Of a stretch of 64,000 nt of DNA, positions 9,041 to 16,481 are shown piece after piece. The stretch's first letter is position 1, and each line of letters starts with the position of its first letter. The position numbers and the translations under genes are program-made. The stretch comes from DASPHG01 sp035629775 (GTDB lineage Bacteria; Actinomycetota; Thermoleophilia; Solirubrobacterales; Thermoleophilaceae), in the NCBI GenBank assembly GCA_035629775.1, contig DASPHG010000010.1, forward strand, positions 1-64,000, read 5' to 3'. A model generated the notes under the pieces. It was given only the letters and a program-made list of their open reading frames with translations, ran no database searches and was not told the origin of the DNA.

Positions 9041-10309
9041 TTGCGACCGAGGCGCTTCATTCCGCTGCTCGCCGCGCTGGCCGGTCTGTCACTGATCGCC
9101 ACCGGCTGTGGCGACGAGCTGCCCTCAGACGCCGTGGCCGAGGTGGGCGACACCGTCATCAGCGAAGAGGAGTTCGACCACTGGCTCCAGGCCGCCGCGA
9201 AGGGCCAGCAGCCGCCGGGCACCGGCGAGGTCGTCGTGCCCGACCCGCCCGACTTCACGGAGTGCGTCGCGGCGAAGAAGAAGCAGCCCGCGCCGCCCGG
9301 CGCCGAGAAGCCGACCGACGACCAGCTCAAGGACCAGTGCGAGCAGGAATTCGACGCGCTCAAGCAGCAGGTCATGCAGTTCCTGATCTCGGCGGAGTGG
9401 ATCCAGCAGGAGGCCGAGGACCGCGACATCGAGGTCACCGAGGAGGAGGTCCAGAAGCAGTTCGAGGACCAGAAGAAGCAGTCGTTCCCGAACGAGAAGG
9501 ACTACCAGCAGTTCCTCGAGACATCAGGCCAGACCGAGGACGATCTGCTCTTCCGCGTCCGGCTCGACGTCCTTTCGAACAAGGTCCGCGAGGCGATCAT
9601 CGAGGGCAAGGGCGATGTGTCCGACGAGGACATCGCGGAGTACTACGAGGAGAACAAGGAGCGGTTCGCGCAGCCGGAGCGACGCGACCTGAACGTGGTG
9701 CTCACCCGCACCGAGGCCAAGGCCGAGGAGGCCCTCGCCGAGCTCGAGTCGGGGCAGAGCTTCAAGGACGTCGCGCAGGAGTACTCGATCGACGAGGCAT
9801 CCAAGTCGCAGGGCGGCAAGCTGCCGGCCGTGGCCGAGGGCCAGCAGGAGAAGGCCTTCGACGACGCGATCTTCGCCGCCGAGACCGGCGAGCTGACCGG
9901 CCCGGTGAAGACACAGTTCGGCTGGTACGTCTTCGAGGTCTCGGACGTCACGCCGGCGTCGCAGCAGACGCTCGAGGACGCCACGGAGACGATCCGCAGC
10001 CTGCTCAAGTCGGAGCGCGAGCAGGAGGCGCTCGACGACTTCATCGAGGAGTTCCGCGAGAAGTACAAGGACGAGACCCAGTGCGCGGACGACTACGTGG
10101 TCGAGGACTGCGACAACTTCGAATCGTCCGCAGACACCGGCCCGGCCTCGGGCGGCTCGCCCCAGGTCGCGCCGCCGCAGGGCGCGCCGCCGACCGGCGT
10201 CCCGGTCCCGCCGCAGGGCGCGCCGCCCACCGGCGCTCCGCCCACCGGGGCCCCGCCCACCGGCGCCCCGCCGCAGGGCCAGCCGGTCCCGGTCCCGCCG
10301 CAGGGTTAG
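9041..10309 (+). CDS. Parvulin-type peptidyl-prolyl isomerase lipoprotein (SurA/PrsA-like)
   Basis: 422 residues. TTG at 9041 gives a lipoprotein signal MRPRRFIPLLAALAGL with lipobox IATGC. A SurA_N-like helical domain rich in Gln and Glu follows, then a parvulin domain (about 215-310) beginning RRDLNVVLTRTEAKAEEALAEL and ending FGWYVFEVSDV. The last 55 residues are a GAPPTGAPP-type Pro/Gly repeat, probably a wall-spanning tail. It probably assists folding of exported proteins outside the membrane. TAATCT at 9024-9029 lies 11 bases before the TTG and overlaps the mfd stop codon. Confidence 0.88.
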   Translation: MRPRRFIPLLAALAGLSLIATGCGDELPSDAVAEVGDTVISEEEFDHWLQAAAKGQQPPGTGEVVVPDPPDFTECVAAKKKQPAPPGAEKPTDDQLKDQCEQEFDALKQQVMQFLISAEWIQQEAEDRDIEVTEEEVQKQFEDQKKQSFPNEKDYQQFLETSGQTEDDLLFRVRLDVLSNKVREAIIEGKGDVSDEDIAEYYEENKERFAQPERRDLNVVLTRTEAKAEEALAELESGQSFKDVAQEYSIDEASKSQGGKLPAVAEGQQEKAFDDAIFAAETGELTGPVKTQFGWYVFEVSDVTPASQQTLEDATETIRSLLKSEREQEALDDFIEEFREKYKDETQCADDYVVEDCDNFESSADTGPASGGSPQVAPPQGAPPTGVPVPPQGAPPTGAPPTGAPPTGAPPQGQPVPVPPQG

Positions 10310-10905
10310 TGCCCGCCCCCGACCGGACGGCCGAAGCCCTCACGGCACTCGACGAGATCACGCGCCGCCTGAGGCGCGAGTGCCCCTGGGACCGCGAGCA
10401 GGACGAGCGCTCGATCGTCCCGCACACCGTCGAGGAGGCCTACGAGCTGGCCGACGCGGCGCAGTCGGGTGACGACGCGAAGCTCGTGGACGAGCTGGGA
10501 GACGTCCTCTTCCAGGTCTACTTCCTGTCCCTCCTGCTGGAGGAGCGCGAGGCGGGGAGCCTCGCCGAGGTCGCCGACCGCTGCCGCGAGAAGCTCGTCC
10601 GCCGCCATCCGCACGTGTTCGGGGACACCGCCGTCGATACCGCTGCGGGAGTGGTGCGCCAGTGGGACGAGATCAAGCGCGAGGACGAGCGCGGCGGAGC
10701 GCTCTTCGGCTCGCTCCCCGACACGCTGCCCTCGCTCTCGTACGCGCGGAAGGTGCAGCGCCAGGCGGGGGAGGGGCGGACCCCGTTCCAGATCGTCGGC
10801 GAGCTCTTCTTCCAGGCGGTCGCGGCCGCCCGTGCTCTTGACGTCGACCCCGAGCTCGCCCTGCGCGACGCCGCCAACCGATTCAAGGAGGAGAACGAGG
10901 CTTGA
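10309..10905 (+). CDS. mazG: Nucleoside triphosphate pyrophosphohydrolase MazG
   Basis: 198 residues, one MazG domain with the metal motif VEEAYELADA and DELGDVLFQV, followed by a segment matching the second half of longer MazG proteins (RKVQRQAGEG, AANRFKEENEA). It hydrolyses NTPs or dNTPs to monophosphates. GTG at 10309 shares a G with the TAG stop of the isomerase gene. Its own stop overlaps the enolase start by 4 bases, so the three genes are translationally coupled. Confidence 0.93.
   Translation: MPAPDRTAEALTALDEITRRLRRECPWDREQDERSIVPHTVEEAYELADAAQSGDDAKLVDELGDVLFQVYFLSLLLEEREAGSLAEVADRCREKLVRRHPHVFGDTAVDTAAGVVRQWDEIKREDERGGALFGSLPDTLPSLSYARKVQRQAGEGRTPFQIVGELFFQAVAAARALDVDPELALRDAANRFKEENEA
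10885..10893 (+). promoter_or_regulatory. Ribosome binding site for eno
   Basis: AAGGAGGAG lies 8 bases before TTG at 10902. It is among the best Shine-Dalgarno matches in the window and settles the TTG start, which lies inside the mazG 3' end. Confidence 0.85.
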
Positions 10906-12176
10906 GCGAGATCCAGCTTCTGCACGCCCGGCAGGTGATCGACAGCCGCGGCAACCCCACGGTGGAGGTCGAGGTCGGCCTGAAGTCGGGCGCGGCCGGC
11001 CGCGCCGCGGTGCCGTCGGGCGCTTCGACCGGGGAGCACGAGGCGGTCGAGCTGCGCGACGGCGGTGACGCCTTCGGCGGCAAGGGCGTGACGAAGGCGG
11101 TCGCGAACGTCAACGGCGAGATCCGCGAGGCCGTCACGGGGTTGGATGCCGCCGACCAGGCGGGGCTCGACCGCGCGATGATCGAGCTGGACGGCACGCC
11201 GAACAAGGGACGCCTCGGCGCGAATGCGCTCCTCGGCGTGTCGCTCGCGGCGGCGAAGGCGACCGCCGCGGAGGAGGCCACGTCGCTATGGCGCTACCTG
11301 GGCGGCGAGGGCGCCCACGTCCTGCCCGTCCCGATGATGAACGTGCTGAACGGCGGCGCCCACGCCGACAACCGCGTGGACTTCCAGGAGTTCATGGTGA
11401 TCCCGGTCGGCTTCGCCTCGTTCTCCGAGGCGCTGCGCGGTGGCATCGAGGTCTTCCACGCGCTGAAGCGGACCCTCCACGACCGCGGCCTGGGCACGGC
11501 CGTCGGCGACGAGGGCGGCTTCGCGCCGGATCTCGACTCGAACGAGGCTGCGCTCGAGGCGCTGATGGAGGGGATCAAGGCGGCCGGGTTCACGCCCGGC
11601 GAGGAGATCGCGATCGCGCTCGACCCCGCGACCAGCGAGATCGAGAAGGGCGGCTCCTACGTGCTCGAGCACGAGGGCCGCACGCTGTCGGCGGCGGAGC
11701 TGGCCGACTACTGGGCCGAGATGGCCGGGCGCTATCCGATCCTCTCGATCGAGGACGGCATGGCCGAGGAGGACTGGGACGGCTGGAAGACGCTCACCGA
11801 GCGGCTCGGCGAGCGGGTCCAACTCGTCGGGGACGACCTCTTCGTCACGAACACCGAGCGGCTGCGCGAGGGCATCGAGCGCGGCGTCGCCAACTCGATC
11901 CTCGTAAAGGTCAACCAGATCGGCACCCTCACGGAGACGCTCGACGCGATGAAGACGGCCGACACGGCGGGCTACTCCGCGGTGATGTCGCACCGGTCAG
12001 GTGAGACCGAGGACATCACGATCGCCGACCTCGCGGTGGCGACCGGCTGCGGGCAGATCAAGACGGGCGCGCCCTCGCGTTCGGATCGCGTGGCGAAGTA
12101 CAACCAGCTGCTGCGGATCGAGGAGGCGCTGGGCGCCGACGCCACCTATCCAGGGCGGTCGGTCTTCCGCTCCTGA
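10902..12176 (+). CDS. eno: Enolase
   Basis: 424 residues, the glycolytic conversion of 2-phosphoglycerate to phosphoenolpyruvate. Signatures: IDSRGNPTVEVEV, the loop SGASTGEHEAVELRD, the acid GNGG-type region read as LNGGAHADN, metal ligands in SIEDGMAEEDW and VGDDLFVTN, catalytic Lys in VKVNQIGT, and SHRSGETED. The TTG start overlaps mazG by 4 bases. MazG-eno-FtsB order is common in Actinobacteria. Confidence 0.98.
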   Translation: MSEIQLLHARQVIDSRGNPTVEVEVGLKSGAAGRAAVPSGASTGEHEAVELRDGGDAFGGKGVTKAVANVNGEIREAVTGLDAADQAGLDRAMIELDGTPNKGRLGANALLGVSLAAAKATAAEEATSLWRYLGGEGAHVLPVPMMNVLNGGAHADNRVDFQEFMVIPVGFASFSEALRGGIEVFHALKRTLHDRGLGTAVGDEGGFAPDLDSNEAALEALMEGIKAAGFTPGEEIAIALDPATSEIEKGGSYVLEHEGRTLSAAELADYWAEMAGRYPILSIEDGMAEEDWDGWKTLTERLGERVQLVGDDLFVTNTERLREGIERGVANSILVKVNQIGTLTETLDAMKTADTAGYSAVMSHRSGETEDITIADLAVATGCGQIKTGAPSRSDRVAKYNQLLRIEEALGADATYPGRSVFRS

Positions 12177-12413
12177 AGCACCGCAACCGCCTCCTCCCGG
12201 TCCCAGCAGGACCAGTGACGGGTGGCGCGGGTGCCGGCGAACTCGATGACGTGCCAGACCTGCTGGCGCACCTCGACGCCGCTCGCGGCACCCAGCGAAT
12301 GGGTGAGCTTGAACTCCGACCAGCTGTCACGCAGGTCGTGCCATGGACAGGAAGCCCTCCTTGTCCCCGCGGCTGAACAAGGCGTAGGCCAGATCGAGTG
12401 CGTCGCGGCTCAC
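12146..12413 (-). pseudogene. Decayed SnoaL-like (NTF2-fold) gene
   Basis: Two frames on the minus strand together resemble a SnoaL-like protein. From GTG at 12413 the first frame reads SRDALDLAYALFSRGDKEGFLS, like the usual N-terminal helix with its RGD turn, then hits TGA soon after. In the next frame WHDLRDSWSEF and then SGVEVRQQVWHVIEFAGT and HWSCWDREEAVAVLQER match the final strands and the DREEAL end of the family, up to TAG at 12146-12148. Together they give about 85 residues against a usual 120-135, so a central part is missing as well as a frameshift. The 3' end overlaps the end of eno by 31 bases. No other gene fills this gap. Confidence 0.65.
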
Positions 12414-12462
12414 GGGCGAATTATCGGCAGGGATCGAGGCGCCGGCCGCGAAGTTTGGCGGG

Positions 12463-12777
12463 ATGGCCGCCAGCGCGACAGCGAGACGACCGCCTGCCGC
12501 CGGCCGGATCCGCTGGGATCGGCTCGGGCGCTACGCGCTGCTCATGGTGCTGTTCGCGATCCTGCTCGCGTACATCTCGCCGGTCAGCCACTGGATCCGG
12601 CAGTCCGAGACCGCGAAGCACGAGGAGGCCCTGCTTCACGAGCTCCAGGACGAGAACGACCATCTCAAGGCGCGCGTCGACGACCTGAAGCGCCCGCTCG
12701 CGCTCGAGCGCGAGGCCCGCAAGCTCGGCATGATCAAGGAAGGCGAGCGGGCCTACGTGATCGAGAACCTGCCCTAA
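12463..12777 (+). CDS. ftsB: FtsB/DivIC septum formation initiator
   Basis: 104 residues. A basic N-terminus is followed by one transmembrane segment (about 28-46, YALLMVLFAILLAYISPV) and a coiled coil (about 53-82) with ENDHLKARVDDLKRP. The C-terminus EREARKLGMIKEGERAYVIENLP is typical of the family. It links FtsL and FtsQ in the divisome. Its place shortly after eno is the standard actinobacterial arrangement, here interrupted by the decayed SnoaL-like gene. Confidence 0.9.
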   Translation: MAASATARRPPAAGRIRWDRLGRYALLMVLFAILLAYISPVSHWIRQSETAKHEEALLHELQDENDHLKARVDDLKRPLALEREARKLGMIKEGERAYVIENLP

Positions 12778-12790
12778 GCTGGCGTCCGCC

Positions 12791-13084
12791 ATGGCCTACC
12801 CGGTCGAGAACGCCCTGTTCCAGTGGGAGGACGGCGAGCGGCGGCTCGCCGAGGCCGACGACGCCACCTACCGGCGGGCCACCGACGACCTGGTCGAGAG
12901 GCTGCGGAAGCGGCTGGGATCGAGCTTCACGCTCGAGGAGCTGGCCGACCTCTACGCGTCGGGCGCCGAGTTCGACCGCGACCCTTCATGGCTCGTGGAC
13001 GCCGCGTTCGGGCGCTATGCGCGCGAGGCGATGAACTTCGCCGGAGGCCGTCCGCTGAGCGACTCGGAGCGGGTGGGGCGCTAG
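12791..13084 (+). CDS. Small conserved-looking protein, function unknown
   Basis: 97 residues, acidic and mostly helical, starting AYPVENALFQWEDGERRL, with FTLEELADLYASGAEFDRDPSWLVDAAFGRYAREA. No signal peptide or membrane segment. It starts 13 bases after ftsB, with a TAAGCT box (12775-12780) formed partly by the ftsB stop. Its TAG overlaps the stop of the next convergent gene in a shared CTAG. I do not recognise the family. Confidence 0.75.
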   Translation: MAYPVENALFQWEDGERRLAEADDATYRRATDDLVERLRKRLGSSFTLEELADLYASGAEFDRDPSWLVDAAFGRYAREAMNFAGGRPLSDSERVGR

Positions 13085-13701
13085 GCCGCGAACTCGTCCG
13101 GGTCGAGGCGGTCGGAGTCGGAGCCCGCCTCGTCGGCTGAGGACTCGTCGGCTGAGGACTCGTCGGCGCCATCCTCGCCCGCGCGGCGAATGACGATCCG
13201 GTCGGGCTCGACGGTCACGGTCACCGGACGGTGGCCGGCCCAATGCTCGGCATACACCGAGTCCTCCTGGATCGACGGGTCGAGCCACAGCCCGTAGCCC
13301 TCCTCGCCGTGGTCGAAGCTGCCCTCGAGCTTCTTCGGGGCTCGGCGGCGGCCGCGCCCGCCGCGTCGTCCGCGTCGGCGTCGGGGGCGGTCACCCGCTG
13401 CGGCATCGCCCTCGCCGTCGGTCTTCTCGGCGGCCTCCTCGTCTTCCTCGGCCTCGGCCTCGTCCTCCTCGGGCTCGGCGTCGAGCTCGGCGGCGATCAG
13501 CGCGTCATCCTCGGCGCGCAGGTCGAGTTCTTCGCTGAAGGCCTCCTCGTCACCCTCCGTAGCAAGGCCGTGCTCGCGCTTGAAAGCGCTGATGTCGCGG
13601 ACGCCGACCTCGAGCTGGTGGGCGATCCAGGCGTCCGTCCGGCCCTGTCTGACCCATGTGCGAATCTGATTGAGCTGGGGTTTGAGGGAGCGTCGCGCCA
13701 C
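13081..13701 (-). CDS. Protein with HTH-like start, acidic middle and Arg/Gly-rich patch
   Basis: 206 residues in distinct blocks. Residues 1-45 (RTWVRQGRTDAWIAHQLEV) look like a small helix-turn-helix. Residues about 50-100 are very acidic. A basic patch follows (RPRRRRGRRGGRGRRRAPKK) that could bind nucleic acid. A folded C-terminal part (YGLWLDPSIQEDSVYAEHWAGHRPVTVTVEPDRIVIRR) ends in an acidic tail with a repeated ADESSADESSADE. GTG at 13701 is preceded by TAGTGT at a distance of 10 bases. Nucleic-acid binding is inference. Confidence 0.8.
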   Translation of the reverse strand: MARRSLKPQLNQIRTWVRQGRTDAWIAHQLEVGVRDISAFKREHGLATEGDEEAFSEELDLRAEDDALIAAELDAEPEEDEAEAEEDEEAAEKTDGEGDAAAGDRPRRRRGRRGGRGRRRAPKKLEGSFDHGEEGYGLWLDPSIQEDSVYAEHWAGHRPVTVTVEPDRIVIRRAGEDGADESSADESSADEAGSDSDRLDPDEFAA

Positions 13702-13800
13702 GCGGCGCGGAACACTAGCAACGGACTACTTGATCAATCTTGTGAACCCTGCTTGAGTACGCGCACCTGACGATAGGCAAGGAAGCGACAGGGGCGAAGC

Positions 13801-14025
13801 ATGCTTGTACTGACCAGAAAGTCCAACCAAAGCATCATGATCGGGGACGACATCGAGGTGTCGGTCCTCGCGATCATGGGTGAGAAGGTCCGAATCGGGA
13901 TCCAGGCCCCGCGGACGATCCCTGTCTTCCGCAAAGAGGTCTACCTGGAGATCCAGCAGGAGCGCGGAGCGGACCCTCAGGCGAAACAGGCGGTTGACGC
14001 CGCCCTCGACGAGCTAAAGGGTTAG
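13801..14025 (+). CDS. csrA: Carbon storage regulator CsrA
   Basis: 74 residues, a small homodimeric RNA-binding regulator of translation. It starts MLVLTRKSNQSIMIG with the conserved L4 and R6, continues GEKVRIGIQAP and has the second RNA-binding strand IPVFRKEVYLEIQ. The C-terminal extension is helical. ATG at 13801 is preceded by ACAGGGGCGAAGC; AAGGA at 13780-13784 contains the GGA core that CsrA binds, so feedback control is possible. No flagellar genes or fliW lie in the window. Confidence 0.95.
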   Translation: MLVLTRKSNQSIMIGDDIEVSVLAIMGEKVRIGIQAPRTIPVFRKEVYLEIQQERGADPQAKQAVDAALDELKG

Positions 14026-14040
14026 AGCCGCCGCTAGCGC

Positions 14041-14280
14041 CTAGCCCGCGACGCGGGCAAGAGTTTCGAACATCACGATCGTCACCACGACGGCCGTGAG
14101 GATGATCACCGCGACCAGGCCGAGGAAGCGCAGCGTCCCGTGCTTCTGGACGCGCTCGGCCCGGCGCACCCGCGCGCGCTGCGCGGTGGTCCGCCGGACC
14201 TCGTCCCGGCGCAGCCGGTTCTCGACCGCCTGCTCATGGAAGGCGGCCTCGAACTGCGCGATTGACTGACGCATCTTCAT
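14041..14280 (-). CDS. Small single-pass membrane protein
   Basis: 79 residues: an Arg-rich helical N-terminal half (ENRLRRDEVRRTTAQRARVRRAERVQ) and one transmembrane segment at about 50-72 (LGLVAVIILTAVVVTIVMFETLA). It converges on csrA with a 15-base gap. Function unknown. Confidence 0.65.
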   Translation of the reverse strand: MKMRQSIAQFEAAFHEQAVENRLRRDEVRRTTAQRARVRRAERVQKHGTLRFLGLVAVIILTAVVVTIVMFETLARVAG

Positions 14281-14309
14281 GGCGGCACCTAGAGCGTACC
14301 GGCCCTAGC

Positions 14310-14337
14310 AGCGACCAGCGACCAGCGACCAGCGACT
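14310..14337. repeat. Four tandem copies of a 7-base unit
   Basis: AGCGACC occurs three times in a row, followed by AGCGACT. The array sits between the start of the small membrane protein gene and the end of the DUF2090 gene and just enters the latter's stop region. Confidence 0.8.
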
Positions 14338-15274
14338 AGCGCGCTGTCGCGAGCTGCTCGGCGTCCTCGTACACCCGCACGAAGCGCAGGTAGTTCTCGG
14401 CGATCTGGCCGGCCGCGGTGTCGCGGTCGAGCGACCCGTCGATGAACCCCTTCAGCGCGTCGCCCCAGATCGATCGGCCGATGGCGAAGCCGACGAAGCC
14501 ATCCACAGGCGCAGCCTGGGTGAGCCAGTGGTCCACCTTGTCGTCGTTCGCGCCGCGGCCGAGCAGGACGCAGACCACGTTCTCGCGGCCCTCGCCCGAG
14601 CGCGTCTGCTCGGCGAGCTTCTCGGCGTCCTCACGGGCGTCCACGCCCTCGATCTTCCAGATGTCCACCTCGATGCCGGCGTCCTGGATGGCCTCGATCG
14701 CGCGTCGCATCAGCTCGGGCCGGAGCTCCGCGTCGTAGCGGTCGGTGTCGCCACCCACCTGCTCGAGTTGGGCATCCTCGGCCGGTACGAGCAGCTCGAA
14801 GAGGAACTTGCGGTCGTTCGCGTGCAGCCACTCGGAGAGCGTCTCCAGCCGGCCGAGCTGCCGCTCGTTCATCCCGGCGTCTCCGTCCGGGTTGTAGCGA
14901 ACCAGGACCTTCGCGAAGTCGACGTCGAACTTCTCGATGTGCTCGCCGAAGCCGTCGTCGCCGTACTGGAAGTCGAACTCGTTCTGGCCCGACTTCTCGA
15001 CCGGCATGGCGAGCTTGAGGCCGGCCCCCTGGGCGGCTTTGGGAATGTCGCTCGGCTCGCCGAACTGCTCGTCGACGAGCGCGCCCGTCACGCTCGGCTC
15101 GGCGCCCTTCTCCAGTGCCTTCTCGAGCCCCTCGTAGATCACGCGCTTGGCGTCGGCGATCCGCTCGGTGTCCTCGGGTGACGGGTCGCCCTCGAGGCCG
15201 AACCACTTCTTCTGGAACGAGCCCCTGTGATCGAAAGCGAGGATGTACAGCTTGCCGTCGTAGCCGAGTGCCAC
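14336..15274 (-). CDS. DUF2090 (IolC C-terminal-like) aldolase-fold protein
   Basis: 312 residues resembling the DUF2090 domain fused to the kinase IolC in myo-inositol catabolism, where it acts as a 2-deoxy-5-keto-gluconate-6-phosphate aldolase-like TIM barrel. It starts ALGYDGKLYILAFDHRGSFQ, a typical opening, and has FLFELLVPA, WKIEGVD and FVGFAIGRSIWGDAL near the phosphate end. It stands alone without the kinase part or other iol genes, so the substrate is uncertain. GTG at 15274 was chosen because AAGGAG lies 8 bases upstream (15283-15288). Confidence 0.82.
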   Translation of the reverse strand: MALGYDGKLYILAFDHRGSFQKKWFGLEGDPSPEDTERIADAKRVIYEGLEKALEKGAEPSVTGALVDEQFGEPSDIPKAAQGAGLKLAMPVEKSGQNEFDFQYGDDGFGEHIEKFDVDFAKVLVRYNPDGDAGMNERQLGRLETLSEWLHANDRKFLFELLVPAEDAQLEQVGGDTDRYDAELRPELMRRAIEAIQDAGIEVDIWKIEGVDAREDAEKLAEQTRSGEGRENVVCVLLGRGANDDKVDHWLTQAAPVDGFVGFAIGRSIWGDALKGFIDGSLDRDTAAGQIAENYLRFVRVYEDAEQLATAR

Positions 15275-15312
15275 TGGTTCCACTCCTTGGTCGTTCTGTT
15301 GCCGCAGCAGTC

Positions 15313-15328
15313 TACGATCCCGGCCGTG
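15313..15328 (+). promoter_or_regulatory. -10 box TACGAT, leaderless start of YbdK-type gene
   Basis: TACGAT at 15313-15318 ends 7 bases before GTG at 15326 and there is no Shine-Dalgarno. Transcription would start at or next to the start codon. Confidence 0.6.
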
Positions 15329-16435
15329 GAGCACCGATTCACGGGCCCCGCCTACACGATCGGCATCGAGGAGGAGCTGATGATCGTGGATGCGGAGACG
15401 CTCGAGCTCTCGAATTCGATCGAGTCGCTCCTCGAGGCGATCGGCGAGACGGACACCGTCAAGCCGGAGCTGATGGAGGCAGTCTGCGAGATCGCCACGG
15501 AGCCGTGCCGCAACACGCGCGAGGCGGGCCTCCAGCTGCGTGAGCTCCGGAGGCGGGTGCAGACGACCGCCGAGAGCCTCGGCCTCGCGATCGGATCGGC
15601 GGGCACGCACCCCTTCGCGATGTGGGAGGACCAGCGGATCGTCGCGCGGCCGCGCTACCGCGACCTGATCGCCGGGCTCCAGTTCGTCGCGCGTCAGGAG
15701 CTGATCTTCGGCGTGCACGTGCACGTCGGCGTGGATGACCCCGACAAGGCCGTCTATGTGGCGAACGGCATGCGCGTGCACGTGCCGCTCCTGCTCGCCC
15801 TGTCCGCGAACTCGCCCTTCTGGCGTGGCGACGAGACGCGGCTGCTCTCCACCCGCACGCCGATCTTCCGGGCGTTCCCGCGGGTGGGGATCCCGCCGCG
15901 CTACGACGACTGGACCGACTACCAGCGGCGGATCGAGTTCATGGTCGAATCGCGCACGATCGAGGACTACACCTACCTCTGGTACGACGTGCGCCCGCAC
16001 CCGAACTTCGGCACGGTCGAGATCCGCGTCATGGACGCCCAGACGCGGGTGGAGCACACCCTCGGGCTCGCGGCGCTCGTGCAGGCGATGATCAAGGAGC
16101 TGTGCGAGAAGTTCGACCAGGGCTACGAGCTCGCGCGGTATCCCTACGAGATGCTCGACGAGAACAAGTTCCTGGCCGCTCGGCACGGGCTCGAGGGCAC
16201 CCTCGTGGATCTGCCCGACACGACCCGCGTCCCCACCGTGGACCTCGTGAAGCGGGTGGTCGAGCGCGTCCGCCCGCACGCCGAGGAGCTCGGCTCCGTG
16301 GAGGACCTGGACTGCATCGCCGACCTGCTCGACAGGGGGAACGGCGCCTCGCGCCAGGTCGTCGTCTTCGAGGCGAACCACGACCTGCGCGAGGTCATGC
16401 GCGAGATCGTCGAGAAGACGAGCCAGACCGACTGA
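15326..16435 (+). CDS. YbdK-type carboxylate-amine ligase
   Basis: 369 residues, close to the 370 or so of E. coli YbdK. This family of the glutamate-cysteine ligase 2 group has weak glutamate-cysteine ligase activity in known cases. Signs: YTIGIEEELMIVDAETLEL, ELMEAVCEIATEPCR, FGVHVHVGVDDPD, NSPFWRGDETRLLSTR, and the C-terminal arginine region PHPNFGTVEIRVMDAQT. It may make a gamma-glutamyl thiol, but the true substrate is unknown. The start is set by the TACGAT box 7 bases upstream. Confidence 0.92.
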   Translation: MEHRFTGPAYTIGIEEELMIVDAETLELSNSIESLLEAIGETDTVKPELMEAVCEIATEPCRNTREAGLQLRELRRRVQTTAESLGLAIGSAGTHPFAMWEDQRIVARPRYRDLIAGLQFVARQELIFGVHVHVGVDDPDKAVYVANGMRVHVPLLLALSANSPFWRGDETRLLSTRTPIFRAFPRVGIPPRYDDWTDYQRRIEFMVESRTIEDYTYLWYDVRPHPNFGTVEIRVMDAQTRVEHTLGLAALVQAMIKELCEKFDQGYELARYPYEMLDENKFLAARHGLEGTLVDLPDTTRVPTVDLVKRVVERVRPHAEELGSVEDLDCIADLLDRGNGASRQVVVFEANHDLREVMREIVEKTSQTD

Positions 16436-16463
16436 TCCCCTGGCCCCGCCCTCGGGGCTTGCG

Positions 16464-16481
16464 TATCCTCGGGTTTGGATG
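16464..16481 (+). promoter_or_regulatory. -10 box TATCCT, near-leaderless start of rhomboid-like gene
   Basis: TATCCT at 16464-16469 lies 9 bases before ATG at 16479, with no Shine-Dalgarno. Confidence 0.5.

Noticed and set aside
12058..12330. Minus-strand 90-codon frame after eno
   Set aside because: Its product is low-complexity Arg/Ser/Pro. The neighbouring frame gives the SnoaL-like sequence instead.
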